Assembly: GCF_017483025.1 (NCBI RefSeq)
Contig: NZ_JAFUMA010000099.1
Location: 1 to 64,000, forward strand
Direction of reading: 5' to 3'
Length of the DNA stretch: 64,000 bases
Source of the DNA: Anaerotignum sp.
GTDB taxonomy: Bacteria; Bacillota; Clostridia; Lachnospirales; Anaerotignaceae
This document shows, in pieces, positions 9,154 through 18,281 of the stretch (its first letter is position 1; each line of letters opens with the position of its first letter). Position numbers and translations under genes: made by a program. The notes under the pieces were generated by a model that was given only the letters and a program-made list of their open reading frames with translations, did not search any database and was not told where the DNA came from.

Positions 9154-9945
9154 TTACACATATTTTTCGATTTCCAATCCGATTCTGTCTTTCTTGGTCT
9201 TCCCGCCAATGCTTTTGATGCGAAAACGCCCAAAGCCCCGCAGGGATACCATGTCCCCTTCCTTTAACTGATGGGACGTATTTGTTACGATGTTCCAATT
9301 CACCTGTGCCTTTTCCGCACCGATAAGGGTCTGCACCTTCCCCCTTGCCAGGTTGAAGGCTTCCCCCGCCACGGCATCCAGCCGCATGGAAGCCACCGTT
9401 AATCTCTTTGTTTCTGTCTGTCGCTGAGGGATCGCCTCTGCTCCCTCCGTCTCCTCCGCCACCACGGCAGTTTTGGAGACCTGCTCCAGCACAGCAGTTA
9501 TGTAGGGCGAAATTTCTTCCGCCACAAAGCAGACTGCGGTATCCTCCGCCACCAGAATATCGCCCACCTTGCCGCGGTCGATACCCAGCCCGAGGATAGA
9601 GCCAAGATAATCCCTGTGGCTCAGATCTGCCTGTCCGAATTTTTTGCTTTTTCTTCTAATTTTGATGATTTTAATGGGGAAATCCTCTTCGGAAAGTTCT
9701 TCTTCCGCCAAGGAAAAACCCATCATCTGTCGTTCACAGTCCTCCGTGCCGCCAAAAAGGGTCACATTCAATTCACGAATGCCACGAAGCCGCTCCGCAA
9801 AACGGGCACACTTTGCCCTGTCCATAAAGTCTGTGAAAGCAGGCTGTCTGCGTTTCATGCTGAATAATGCCTGATCCAGTGCCTTCGCGAACAGCAGTCG
9901 TTCTTCCCCTTCCGGTACGCTTCTCAGCAATGCCTGTCTGTCCAT
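9154..9945 (-). CDS. ylmH: YlmH-type S4-domain RNA-binding protein
   Basis: 263 aa, with an N-terminal YlmH region, a mid-section with FGQADLSHRDYLGSILGLG, and a C-terminal S4 RNA-binding domain (SMRLDAVAGEAFNLARGKVQTL). In other Firmicutes YlmH has been linked to division and to ribosome rescue; that role here is by family only. The ATG at 9945 has no clear SD. It begins one base after the yggT stop, so it probably depends on coupled translation. Confidence 0.88.
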   Translation of the reverse strand: MDRQALLRSVPEGEERLLFAKALDQALFSMKRRQPAFTDFMDRAKCARFAERLRGIRELNVTLFGGTEDCERQMMGFSLAEEELSEEDFPIKIIKIRRKSKKFGQADLSHRDYLGSILGLGIDRGKVGDILVAEDTAVCFVAEEISPYITAVLEQVSKTAVVAEETEGAEAIPQRQTETKRLTVASMRLDAVAGEAFNLARGKVQTLIGAEKAQVNWNIVTNTSHQLKEGDMVSLRGFGRFRIKSIGGKTKKDRIGLEIEKYV

Positions 9946-9946
9946 A

Positions 9947-10234
9947 TCAGAAGACCATCTGCACCGCCGCTACCAGCAGGCTCTGTACCAGTCGCATCAG
10001 GATCAGTGCAAAGATAGGAGAAAAATCCAGACCCATGCCGCCGCCGATGGGAGATTTATCGACCATATTTCTCACAGGTCCCAGAATGGGTTCTGTCATG
10101 TTATACAGAAAACGGCCAATGGCATTGTTATACCCCATAGGGAACCAGGAAAGAATGATACGCACAAAGATGAGGATCTCCAAAAGATAAAAGAAATACC
10201 CCAATGCCTGTGTCAATAACAATTCCATATTCAA
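9947..10234 (-). CDS. yggT: YggT-family membrane protein
   Basis: Small (95 aa) protein with two hydrophobic segments and the family motif GRFLYNMTEPILGPVRN between them. Function is unproven. In Gram-positives it always sits between sepF and ylmH and is presumed to be envelope/division related. The TTG at 10234 is 9 nt after AGGTGG; the alternative ATG at 10228 is two codons further and has 15 nt spacing, so TTG is preferred. Confidence 0.87.
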   Translation of the reverse strand: MNMELLLTQALGYFFYLLEILIFVRIILSWFPMGYNNAIGRFLYNMTEPILGPVRNMVDKSPIGGGMGLDFSPIFALILMRLVQSLLVAAVQMVF

Positions 10235-10248
10235 TCTATATGACCACC

Positions 10249-10773
10249 TTATCTAGCGCTTGTGCCGTTCATCCAGGGCAGCAGAACGCCTTTTGTTTTT
10301 AATTCTTCTTTAAAATCACCGGAAATATCCACATTTTCGGGAGCGATGATAAAAATATTATTTGCAACACGCTGGATGGAGCCTTCCAGAGAGTAGCATG
10401 TGCCGCTCAGGAAGTCCATGATACGCTGTGCAACGGGATATTCTACTTTTTCCAGATTTACTACTACGGGACGTTTTGTTTTGATCTGATCACAGATTTC
10501 CTGTGCATCTTCGTAACATTCAGGTTTGATGATCACTACCTGCATCTGTACATTTGTATTCACGCTGTAGATCTGAGGATTGTTGTTGTTTTTCGCAGAA
10601 GATTTACGGGGTGCAGGTGTATAATCTGCACTTGTATCTCTCAGGCCGTAGCTGGGAGCAGGAGATTCTCTTACGGGCGCGGGCGCAGCCACATAATCAT
10701 CTTCATAGTAATCGTCATCGTCTTCATATTCGCTAAACATCAAATCTTTCATTTTGTCAAAAATCTTAGCCAC
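10249..10773 (-). CDS. sepF: Cell division protein SepF
   Basis: 174 aa. It has an N-terminal membrane-targeting helix (MAKIFDKMKDLMF), an acidic/Pro-rich linker (DDDYYEDDYVAAPAPV) and the SepF/DUF552 core (VVIIKPECYEDAQEICDQI ... RPVVVNLEKVEYPVAQRIMDFLSG). SepF tethers FtsZ to the membrane. GTG start with GGAGG eight bases upstream. Its position between yggS and yggT is the conserved arrangement. Confidence 0.94.
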   Translation of the reverse strand: MAKIFDKMKDLMFSEYEDDDDYYEDDYVAAPAPVRESPAPSYGLRDTSADYTPAPRKSSAKNNNNPQIYSVNTNVQMQVVIIKPECYEDAQEICDQIKTKRPVVVNLEKVEYPVAQRIMDFLSGTCYSLEGSIQRVANNIFIIAPENVDISGDFKEELKTKGVLLPWMNGTSAR

Positions 10774-10804
10774 AGTATGTTCCTCCTAAGCTGTTCTCTA
10801 TTTC

Positions 10805-11524
10805 TCATCCTTTGTTGGGATAATATCTTTCACCAAAAATACCTGTGCCGACACGGACGATGGTAGCGCCTTCTTCGATGGCAACTTCATAGTCTCCTGT
10901 CATGCCCATGGACAATGTATCCATCTTTATATTATCAATTTTTTTACCGTTCATGTCAACCAGTAATTCTCTCATTTGACGGAAAACTTCCCTGTTTTCT
11001 TCCTGATTTTCAACAAAAGGTGCAACTGTCATCAGACCGCGCACACGAATGTGTTCCATTTTGGAAATCTCTCTCAATAAGGCTTCTGTCTCTTCAGGCT
11101 TTACACCGAATTTACTTTCTTCGCCGCCCATGTTTACTTCAATCAGGATATCCATCACAACATCCTTCTGGGCAGCACGTTTTTCGATTTCTTCTGCCAG
11201 CTTCAGGCTTTCTACGGAATGGATCATATCTACCTTGTCGATGATGTATTTTACTTTATTTGTCTGCAGCTGGCCGATCAGATGCCAGTGGATACGGTCA
11301 CCTTCAGGGGCATATACCATCATGGGTTCATATTTTTCCATGATCTCCTGCACCTTGTTTTCCCCCAGAGAAACACAGCCCGCCTGTACCGCTTCACCGA
11401 TCAGTTCTACGGGTTTTGTTTTGCTTACCGCCAGCAGAAGAACATCCTCTGCCTTTCTGCCGCTTTTTTCCGCAGCAGCTGCGATCTTCGCTTCTACTTC
11501 TCTGATATTTTCAGCTACACTCAT
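10805..11524 (-). CDS. yggS: YggS-family PLP homeostasis protein
   Basis: 239-aa single-domain PLP-binding barrel (PLPBP/YggS). The PLP lysine lies in LLLAVSKTKP near residue 35, and GENKVQE and the LSMGMTGDYEVAI phosphate loop are present. It buffers pyridoxal phosphate and shows no known catalysis. It is first of the yggS-sepF-yggT-ylmH-divIVA run and follows the HlyD-like gene by about 40 nt. Length and motifs are normal. Confidence 0.93.
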   Translation of the reverse strand: MSVAENIREVEAKIAAAAEKSGRKAEDVLLLAVSKTKPVELIGEAVQAGCVSLGENKVQEIMEKYEPMMVYAPEGDRIHWHLIGQLQTNKVKYIIDKVDMIHSVESLKLAEEIEKRAAQKDVVMDILIEVNMGGEESKFGVKPEETEALLREISKMEHIRVRGLMTVAPFVENQEENREVFRQMRELLVDMNGKKIDNIKMDTLSMGMTGDYEVAIEEGATIVRVGTGIFGERYYPNKG

Positions 11525-11563
11525 TTTAAATTGCCTTCTTTCCTAAATTTTTTATTCCAAGCA

Positions 11564-13213
11564 TCAATAGATGCTGTCACCTTCATTGATATTCTTTGCA
11601 TCAGAAACGATGGTATCGTAGGGCTGCAGGCCTGTGATGCTGCCCGCCTTCACGATAGCGTATTCCTGATTCTGCTCGATAATATCGATGACAACGAAAT
11701 TCGCCACAGAACTATTGGCTACATAGACCCCCGCATGAGGTTCCAGTTCAGAAAGCGTATATTGTTTTGCTTCTTCCCCCGTGCCCTGCATGATGATATC
11801 ACCCAGTTTCAGAGAACCATTGTCCTGTTCGATATAAACAGACTCCTCATCGCTGGCTACGGCTGTCAGATCAATAAACTTGGTCTTTTCACCGCTCACC
11901 AGCAGGACGCCTGTATTGCCCATGCTTTCCGTCAGACAGGTTCTGGGAATCTTCATCAGGGATTTTTCTACGATGGCGCCATTAGGGATCTTCAGCCCTT
12001 CCGATACTGCCCCCTCCAGGCTGAAGGAAGCCGTTCTGCTTTCCATAAATTCTTCCATGTGTTCATAGCTGGAGAAAACGACCTTCGTCTCTTTTTCCCC
12101 CGCATCCAGGGATTCGATCAAAGTGTTGATCCGGAAAGTGTCTTCTTCCGTCATCACATTCAGCACCTTGCCCGTCTGGGGCTCCCAGCCGGCAACCGCT
12201 GTATTGGGCAGATATGCAACGATATACCATTTATTGCTTTCCACGATTTTAAAGAGAGGGTCGCCTTCCTGTACGCCCTTCGCCTTGGAAATATACTGGG
12301 TCTTGCTGCTGCCGATCTGCTTTTCTGTTACTTCCGCTGCCATATCGGGATGCAATGTTTCTTCCAAGCCATCATAAGTCAGGCAGAGGACACCCGCTTC
12401 CCCGGCGGTGATAGCACTCTGGCTCTGGGCCAACTGCTGTTCATAGATATTCTTTTCTTCTGTCAGCTGAGAAAGGCTTTCCACATTTTCCGTCAGCCAG
12501 ATCTCATTTCTCTGATCCATGAAAGAAGTCACCTGGCTCTTCATGGTGTACATGTAAGAGAGGTTCGACTTCATGGCACGGCCGGAATAAGCATCCACTG
12601 TGCGGGTCACATTATCCTCCAGTCGGGAAATATCCTCGGAGAACGCAGAAAGATCTGTTCTCGTTTTCTGGCTTTTCAGGATATCCTTGTCGATCTGATC
12701 CAGCTTGCTTTCCAGTTTATCTGTGGAATCCGTATCCTTGACCACGCAGGCAACCGCTCCCTTGGGCACATAATCCCCCTGAGAAAACTGATAAAAGGGC
12801 TGCCCCGCCCGGGTACTGGTCACCAGATATTCATCGCGCAGAATCAAGCCCGTATAGATCTCCGGTGTATCAATGGTGCCATAAGCAACCGTTTCCACAT
12901 CGATATCAGAACGCTTGGCCATCAGGTTGCCGATCTGCCCCACCAGATAAATGGCGATGATAGCAAATACGATCAAAGGCATGATCATATGGTTACTCTT
13001 TTTTCTTTTTCTGTTCTTTTTTTTCGGCACAGGTGCGTTCTGATAGTATCCATTCTGGTACTGCTGTCGCTCTCTTGCCTGCATTGCCTCCTGCGCCTGT
13101 CGCCTCTGCCGTTCCTGCTGGAGACTGTAAACATTGTCTCTGGTCGGGTAGCGGCTGGCGGGCGCTTCCTGTCGGGGAGGTCTTTTTCTATTCCCTGAGG
13201 AACCTTTTTTCAT
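11564..13213 (-). CDS. HlyD-like membrane-anchored adaptor protein
   Basis: 549 aa. A basic, Arg/Gln-rich cytoplasmic N terminus of ~85 residues ends in KKKNRKRKKS. One transmembrane helix follows (IMPLIVFAIIAIYLVGQIG), then a large extracytoplasmic region with a HlyD-type barrel-sandwich and a coiled coil (~190-270). The ATG at 13213 has AGGAGG six bases away; an in-frame ATG further upstream lacks an SD. This family commonly precedes yggS in Clostridia. There is no ABC or MFS transporter beside it, so its export partner, if any, is unknown. A wall or division role is possible but unproven. Confidence 0.72.
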   Translation of the reverse strand: MKKGSSGNRKRPPRQEAPASRYPTRDNVYSLQQERQRRQAQEAMQARERQQYQNGYYQNAPVPKKKNRKRKKSNHMIMPLIVFAIIAIYLVGQIGNLMAKRSDIDVETVAYGTIDTPEIYTGLILRDEYLVTSTRAGQPFYQFSQGDYVPKGAVACVVKDTDSTDKLESKLDQIDKDILKSQKTRTDLSAFSEDISRLEDNVTRTVDAYSGRAMKSNLSYMYTMKSQVTSFMDQRNEIWLTENVESLSQLTEEKNIYEQQLAQSQSAITAGEAGVLCLTYDGLEETLHPDMAAEVTEKQIGSSKTQYISKAKGVQEGDPLFKIVESNKWYIVAYLPNTAVAGWEPQTGKVLNVMTEEDTFRINTLIESLDAGEKETKVVFSSYEHMEEFMESRTASFSLEGAVSEGLKIPNGAIVEKSLMKIPRTCLTESMGNTGVLLVSGEKTKFIDLTAVASDEESVYIEQDNGSLKLGDIIMQGTGEEAKQYTLSELEPHAGVYVANSSVANFVVIDIIEQNQEYAIVKAGSITGLQPYDTIVSDAKNINEGDSIY

Positions 13214-13286
13214 GGGAATCCTCCTGTTCATTCCTTTTACTTTTCCATACTGCTGGCATGATACCATAGTATCGTTTTATTATAAT

Positions 13287-13303
13287 ACATTTTTCCAGAA
13301 ACG
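13287..13303 (-). promoter_or_regulatory. Possible promoter region of the yggS-sepF cluster
   Basis: In the divergent gap upstream of the HlyD-like gene, the minus strand reads TATAAT-rich sequence at about 13278-13285, with a weak -35 (TTTGCG) 17 nt further upstream. The -10 is convincing and the -35 poor. Confidence 0.35.
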
Positions 13304-13357
13304 CAAACCCCAAAGCCCAACTTGTTTCACTAAAAATATTCTTTTTTCAAAAGGCGG

Positions 13358-13386
13358 ATGACAAATCCCGTCCTTCTTTGTATAAT
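13358..13386 (+). promoter_or_regulatory. Sigma-A-type promoter for the DUF4491-acylphosphatase genes
   Basis: ATGACA at 13358-13363, a 17-nt spacer and a perfect TATAAT at 13381-13386, about 40 nt before the ATG at 13428. Confidence 0.75.
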
Positions 13387-13427
13387 TGAAGAAACATTGG
13401 AAAAAATTTCTTTTACAGGAGGTTCCC

Positions 13428-13712
13428 ATGCAGTTGAAAGGTATCTCTATCGGCCTGATTTCTTTTCTTTCCATTGGGCTGTTTCACCCTATCGTTATCA
13501 AAAGCGAATATTATTTCTCTAAAAACATCTGGCCTGTTTTCGGCATTTTCGGCGCCATTATGCTGGCTGTTTCCGCAAAGCTGAAAAATATCATCGCCAG
13601 TGCAGGCTGTGCTGTCATCGGCATGTCCTCCCTCTGGAGCATCAAGGAATTATTTGAACAGGAACAACGCGTAGCTAAAGGCTGGTTTCCGAAAAACCCC
13701 AATCGTAAATGA
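13428..13712 (+). CDS. DUF4491 family small membrane protein
   Basis: 94-aa protein with three hydrophobic segments. The C terminus SSLWSIKELFEQEQRV, ending GWFPKNPNRK, is the DUF4491 hallmark. Function unknown. The ATG at 13428 is preceded by ACAGGAGG (spacing 6); an upstream in-frame ATG at 13386 overlaps the promoter -10 and is rejected. Its stop is embedded in the SD of the acylphosphatase gene that follows, so the two are translationally linked. Confidence 0.85.
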   Translation: MQLKGISIGLISFLSIGLFHPIVIKSEYYFSKNIWPVFGIFGAIMLAVSAKLKNIIASAGCAVIGMSSLWSIKELFEQEQRVAKGWFPKNPNRK

Positions 13713-13722
13713 GGTGATCCCC

Positions 13723-14082
13723 ATGAGACCTATCGATAAATTCAAAAAAGTAAGAGATGATTATGTCATCAACCAGGTAGCAAAAATCAAACTGCCCGAT
13801 TTTGAGGAGGACCGCTTCGTCCGCCGCCATATCACCTTCAGCGGGCGTGTGCAGCATGTAGGTTTCCGCCTGGAGATCGAACAGCTGGCAAAAAAACTGG
13901 AGCTGACAGGCTGGGTGAAAAACATGGAAAACGGCGATGTTGCGGCTGAATTTCAGGGCTTTGAAAGCCGCATCCGCTTTCTGCTAAAATTTATGTGTTC
14001 CCTGAAGCGCATCAAAATCAAAAAAATGGAAAATAAACCTAAATCCCTGAAACAGGATGAAACGGAATTTCTGATCATCTAA
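13723..14082 (+). CDS. acyP: Acylphosphatase-like protein
   Basis: 119 aa. A ~37-residue N-terminal extension precedes an acylphosphatase fold with the catalytic-arginine loop GRVQHVGFR and the asparagine-bearing segment GWVKNMENGDVAAEFQG. Acylphosphatases hydrolyse carboxyl-phosphate bonds such as acetyl-phosphate or 1,3-bisphosphoglycerate. The extension and basic C-terminal tail are longer than in the ~90-aa family norm. GAGGTGA overlaps the upstream stop. A bidirectional terminator follows. Confidence 0.85.
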   Translation: MRPIDKFKKVRDDYVINQVAKIKLPDFEEDRFVRRHITFSGRVQHVGFRLEIEQLAKKLELTGWVKNMENGDVAAEFQGFESRIRFLLKFMCSLKRIKIKKMENKPKSLKQDETEFLII

Positions 14083-14088
14083 AGTAAA

Positions 14089-14117
14089 AAAGCGACCTTT
14101 CGGTCGCTTTCTTTTTT
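14089..14117. terminator. Bidirectional rho-independent terminator (acyP / spoIVA)
   Basis: The stem AAAGCGACC/GGTCGCTTT with a short TTTC loop (14089-14110) is followed by a T-run on the plus strand and preceded by an A-run that serves the minus strand. It separates convergent acyP and spoIVA. Confidence 0.9.
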
Positions 14118-15596
14118 TCAAAGAATAATGCAGATCAATCCGCCACTGCCCTCATTGACGATCTTCTGCAATGTCTCCTGCAGCTTCATCTGGGCATCTT
14201 CAGGCATACGATAGATCTTATTCTGCATGCCATCGCTGACCATAGAACTCAATGTCCGTCCGAAAATGTTCAGATCCCAGATTTTTTCCGGTTCTTCCTC
14301 ATAATCGGAGATCAGATGATCGATGAATTCTCTGGACTGCTCCTCGTTGCCGATGATAGGAGAAACTTCCGTTTCCACATCCGCCTTGATGAGGTGGATA
14401 GATTCCCCTTTCGCCCGCAGCTTGATGCCGTAGCGGCTGCCTTGTTTGAACACTTCCGGTTTCTCCAGCATAATTTCCTCAAATACAGGCGTCACCACGC
14501 CATAACCCTTCCGCCGCACATCATTCAGCGCGGTGGCGATCTTATCATACTCCTGCTTCGTTTCAGAAAGCATCTTGATGGTGTTGATAAGAGCATAATC
14601 ATTTTCAATGGGCATATCCACTGTTTCGCTCAAAATCTGATAGAAGAGACCATCATCAAAATTTAAGGCAATATCCGCCGCTCCTTCCCCGGGGAGGATA
14701 TGGTCGGTATAGGCTTTTTTCAGGAAATCTGCATCCGCCAGAGCGCTGATAGCCGTTTCCACATCTGCCAGCTTATTTGCTTTTTCCATCACGCCCTTCA
14801 AAACGGAGATCATCCCCTGCTTCAGCCAGTGATCCTGTTCCAGAGTTTCCACCCAGCCGGGGAAGAAAAACCGCAGCTCACGAATGGGGAACTGGTAGAG
14901 CATCTGCTCCAGAATCTTTCGGATGTCCTCTGCTTTCAGCTGCGCCGCATTCACCGCCAGCACGGGTACACCGTATCTTTCTTCCATTTCTGCCCGCAAA
15001 GCCTGTGTACCGTCGCTGTAAGGCGTTGCCGTGTTCAGCAGGATGATAAAAGGTTTGCCCAGCTCCTGCAATTCCTCGATCACCCGTGCTTCCGCTTCTT
15101 CGTAATTTTCTCTGGGCAGTTCTGTTACGCTGCCATCCGTTGTCACCACCATGCCGATAGTGGAATGGTCAGTGATAACTTTTTTCGTCCCCATTTCCGC
15201 CGCTTCCCGAAAAGGCATAGCATTTTCCGACCAGGGGGTATGTACCATACGGGGCATGTCTCCGTCCATATGGCCTTCCGCACCGGGCACAAGATAGCCC
15301 ACGCAATCGATCATCCGTACCTTTACGTCTGCATTTTCCCCCAGAGAAATTTCCACCGCTTCATTGGGAACGAATTTCGGTTCTGTCGTCATGATGGTCC
15401 TGCCTGTGGCAGACTGGGGCAGTTCGTCCTTTGCCCGTTCTCTGGTATAGGTGTTGGCGATATTCGGCAGAACGAGCAAGTCCATAAACCGCTTGATAAA
15501 CGTGGACTTACCTGTACGTACGGGGCCTACTACGCCGATGTAGATATCGCCCCCTGTCCGTTCCGCAATGTCCTGATAAATATCAAATTTTTCCAT
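14118..15596 (-). CDS. spoIVA: Stage IV sporulation protein A (spore-coat ATPase)
   Basis: 492 aa, identical in length to Bacillus SpoIVA. This ATPase polymerises on the forespore surface as the base layer of the coat. The TRAFAC-type P-loop GPVRTGKST is at residues 24-32, with DCVGYLVPGAEGH and TTDGSVTELPRENY motifs. The C terminus ends SGGLICIIL, the conserved hydrophobic anchor. The ATG at 15596 has GGAGG with 8 nt spacing; an upstream in-frame ATG lacks an SD. A sigma-E-like promoter lies at 15639-15667. Presence of this gene marks the organism as a spore-former. Confidence 0.97.
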   Translation of the reverse strand: MEKFDIYQDIAERTGGDIYIGVVGPVRTGKSTFIKRFMDLLVLPNIANTYTRERAKDELPQSATGRTIMTTEPKFVPNEAVEISLGENADVKVRMIDCVGYLVPGAEGHMDGDMPRMVHTPWSENAMPFREAAEMGTKKVITDHSTIGMVVTTDGSVTELPRENYEEAEARVIEELQELGKPFIILLNTATPYSDGTQALRAEMEERYGVPVLAVNAAQLKAEDIRKILEQMLYQFPIRELRFFFPGWVETLEQDHWLKQGMISVLKGVMEKANKLADVETAISALADADFLKKAYTDHILPGEGAADIALNFDDGLFYQILSETVDMPIENDYALINTIKMLSETKQEYDKIATALNDVRRKGYGVVTPVFEEIMLEKPEVFKQGSRYGIKLRAKGESIHLIKADVETEVSPIIGNEEQSREFIDHLISDYEEEPEKIWDLNIFGRTLSSMVSDGMQNKIYRMPEDAQMKLQETLQKIVNEGSGGLICIIL

Positions 15597-15638
15597 CTTG
15601 ATTCCTCCGTTTCTCTTGCAATCGTATCCATACAATGA

Positions 15639-15667
15639 TAACTATGCCGTAAAATAGAGGAATATTC
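15639..15667 (-). promoter_or_regulatory. Sigma-E-like promoter of spoIVA
   Basis: On the minus strand: GAATATT (15661-15667) matching the -35 consensus KMATATT, a 14-nt spacer and CATAGTTA (15639-15646) as -10. Spacer and -35 fit the mother-cell factor well; the -10 matches only in its first half and last positions poorly. Confidence 0.55.
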
Positions 15668-15669
15668 TG

Positions 15670-18279
15670 TTATTCGAACATTGGAATTGCTTTTATATAA
15701 TGATTGATTTTGGCGATATCCGCGCCGCCCAGATAGGAAGTGAAGTAAACGGGGATATCCATGCCACCATAATGTGCCTGCATATAATAGATGATATTCT
15801 GCCATAGAAGCAGATAAGCATTTTCGCCCCCATCCATCATCTTGCTTGCTAAGCCAATATGCCCTTTACACATTTCCTTGATAGAATCATCATAGTAGCT
15901 GCCATCCTCAGCTTCGATCCAATCTGTCAGCACCCATTTGCCATTCTGTTTTTTAAAATCCAATCGAGAAGGAATAACAGAGCCGCCTCGTTCAAAGAAG
16001 CCATAGCCTGTATTCGTGCGGCTCAGGGCATAAGTCTGTTCCATGATGGTGGCAAAGACCTGCATGGTATCTCCCTTTTCGTAAATTTTGTGGATATAGG
16101 GTGCATAAATATTTACTGTATGTCCCAAAAGAATACCTTTCACATTATATTTGTTTTCCAACGCATCATAAACTGCCCGTACTCGGTCATCTTCTCTTGC
16201 TTTCAGGACGCTCCATTCATCTACATCCCCCATGATATATTCCCTCACCAATTCGGCAGGATACACCTTCTCATCATACCGAAATGCTACCGCCAGCGTA
16301 GAATCCAATGCAGAATATAACTGATACCATTCCGTCGGCGTCACATCCGCCTGTCTTGGTTCGCCAAGGATATCCTGACAGGCAAACATCATGATATACC
16401 CTTCCAGATTATCGCCTACACGCCCTTCCCCAAAGGAAGAAAGGAATTCCCGCAGGGTAGGCTCGCCGATATCCACCAATTCTTCATATTCCGCACAGTT
16501 GATATATTCCAGTGGATTGGATGAAGTCAGTCCCTGCTCATTGGCAATATGATACAGCAAACTGTCCGCATGGATCATCTGATAGAGCATGCTCTGGTCG
16601 CTTTCGTAAGTCACCTCTGCCTTTTCTTCACCGTAAAGCATATCGTTCATACGGGCCTGTGCCGCTTCTGCATCCAGTTCAGACAGTTGCAGAATCTGTT
16701 CCGGCTTTGTGATACCTTCATAGAAGTATCTGTTAATCGCAGATACAAAGTTCAGAAACGTTTCTTCGTCAGCAGCAAATTCTCTCAAGTCTTTTTCTCC
16801 AAAATATGTTTTTGCCATTTCCCTGTCGAATGGTATGGTAACGTAACCTTCTCCCATTTCTTCCAAATGGATGGCATATTTCATATAATCTGCATTGTCC
16901 ACCAACGCAAGGAAAATCATCCCATGAATACGCAGCCAACGCCCATCCAAAAAACTTTCCTGACTTACATCGGCAAAGGCTGTTTCTCCAGTATAAATCA
17001 AATTCAGGTGTCGCATAGCGCCATAAGGCTCTCCCTCATCTGTAAACAGTTCCATTCCTTCTTCATTTGGTGTCACGCCATCAGGCAATGGTAATAATCC
17101 GAAGATCTTGCCAACACCGGAAGCGTCCCCGATATAGTCCAGCTTCGCTTCGTACAGATCATGGACGATTCTTTCCGTATAGCCACCATAGACCACTTTT
17201 GTTTCCATGATTTCCACATCGGGCGCAGGTGTTGCACAGCCCACAAAAGCCGTACCGCCGCAGACAAGCACTGCCGCCGCAGTGAAGAGCGCGATTCCGC
17301 GCTTTTTCTTTGTCATATCGAAAATGTTCTCGAATCTTGCTTTCAGTTCTTCTTTCCCACCGGAAAAAGCCGTACTCATCTGCATATTTTTACTGTTGGC
17401 TTCTTTCACTGTACGCAAAATTGCCATACTGTAAGCCTGTCTTTCCTCCATATCGCAGTTTTCCATCACTGCCACATCACAGGAAAGCTCCATATCTTTC
17501 TCCGCCAGCTTCGCCATCCAATGCACAAAAGGATTAAAGAAGTGTAAAGCCCTCGCAAGCATCAGGATACCCTTGAACCAGAGGTCTTTTCGTTTACAAT
17601 GGGTCAGTTCATGCTTCAAAATCAGTCGAATGTCATTTTCTTCTCTTTCCTCTGAATTGATATAAATTTCCTGTTTCCAAAATCCCACGCAAAGAGGGCT
17701 GGGCAAGGGTTCACAGAAATATATTTCAGGTCGTTTTTCCACACCCATTTTTCTGCAAAGGGTATAATACGTATCCAACACTGCCGCATCTAAAACCTTT
17801 CTTCTGTTTCGTTTCAGCATTCTTTTAAAACTGAAATATTTCCATCCCTGCCATGCCAGAAACAGCACCACGCCCACGAACCACAGCATATCAGGATAAT
17901 TCAGAAAGAAATCGATCAGGATTTCAGCCATGCTGTGTTCTGCTTCTGCCAACATAGGAGGGCTTTGCCGATCAGGCGCCTCGATGATCGTTTCTACGGG
18001 AGCAGGCTGTGTTTTTTCTATTGTAAATTCACCTTGTCCGCTTCGCATTTCCTGCATTTGTACTGCCACATTCGGCACCTCCACCTGTATTTTTGCCATG
18101 GGAGCAGGGGGGTCGATCTGTATAGGCACACACAAACGAATGGCTACCACCAGCCACACCAGATATTTCCACCTCGCACCATATCTTTTCCCCAGAAGAT
18201 CAGAGCAGAGGGCCAAAACCATGATCACAGGAATGACAAACAAACTCATTTCCCATACATTTTGAAAAATCGCATCCAT
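15670..18279 (-). CDS. BlaR1-type M56 metallopeptidase sensor with large unknown extracellular domain
   Basis: 869 aa. The N-terminal part has four predicted membrane helices and the zinc motif HELTH (about 223-227) with a downstream EKDMELSCD, the M56/BlaR1 protease that relieves BlaI repression. A further hydrophobic segment (GIALFTAAAVLVCGGTAFVGC) at ~330-350 leads into a ~520-residue outer region. I see no S-x-x-K penicillin-binding domain there. Its first part resembles the DUF4825-type domains of other BlaR1-like sensors. The gene overlaps blaI by ATGA. The ATG at 18279 (GGAGG spacing 9) is preferred to 18285. The ligand is unknown; a beta-lactam is not implied. Confidence 0.85.
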   Translation of the reverse strand: MDAIFQNVWEMSLFVIPVIMVLALCSDLLGKRYGARWKYLVWLVVAIRLCVPIQIDPPAPMAKIQVEVPNVAVQMQEMRSGQGEFTIEKTQPAPVETIIEAPDRQSPPMLAEAEHSMAEILIDFFLNYPDMLWFVGVVLFLAWQGWKYFSFKRMLKRNRRKVLDAAVLDTYYTLCRKMGVEKRPEIYFCEPLPSPLCVGFWKQEIYINSEEREENDIRLILKHELTHCKRKDLWFKGILMLARALHFFNPFVHWMAKLAEKDMELSCDVAVMENCDMEERQAYSMAILRTVKEANSKNMQMSTAFSGGKEELKARFENIFDMTKKKRGIALFTAAAVLVCGGTAFVGCATPAPDVEIMETKVVYGGYTERIVHDLYEAKLDYIGDASGVGKIFGLLPLPDGVTPNEEGMELFTDEGEPYGAMRHLNLIYTGETAFADVSQESFLDGRWLRIHGMIFLALVDNADYMKYAIHLEEMGEGYVTIPFDREMAKTYFGEKDLREFAADEETFLNFVSAINRYFYEGITKPEQILQLSELDAEAAQARMNDMLYGEEKAEVTYESDQSMLYQMIHADSLLYHIANEQGLTSSNPLEYINCAEYEELVDIGEPTLREFLSSFGEGRVGDNLEGYIMMFACQDILGEPRQADVTPTEWYQLYSALDSTLAVAFRYDEKVYPAELVREYIMGDVDEWSVLKAREDDRVRAVYDALENKYNVKGILLGHTVNIYAPYIHKIYEKGDTMQVFATIMEQTYALSRTNTGYGFFERGGSVIPSRLDFKKQNGKWVLTDWIEAEDGSYYDDSIKEMCKGHIGLASKMMDGGENAYLLLWQNIIYYMQAHYGGMDIPVYFTSYLGGADIAKINHYIKAIPMFE

Positions 18280-18281
18280 TG

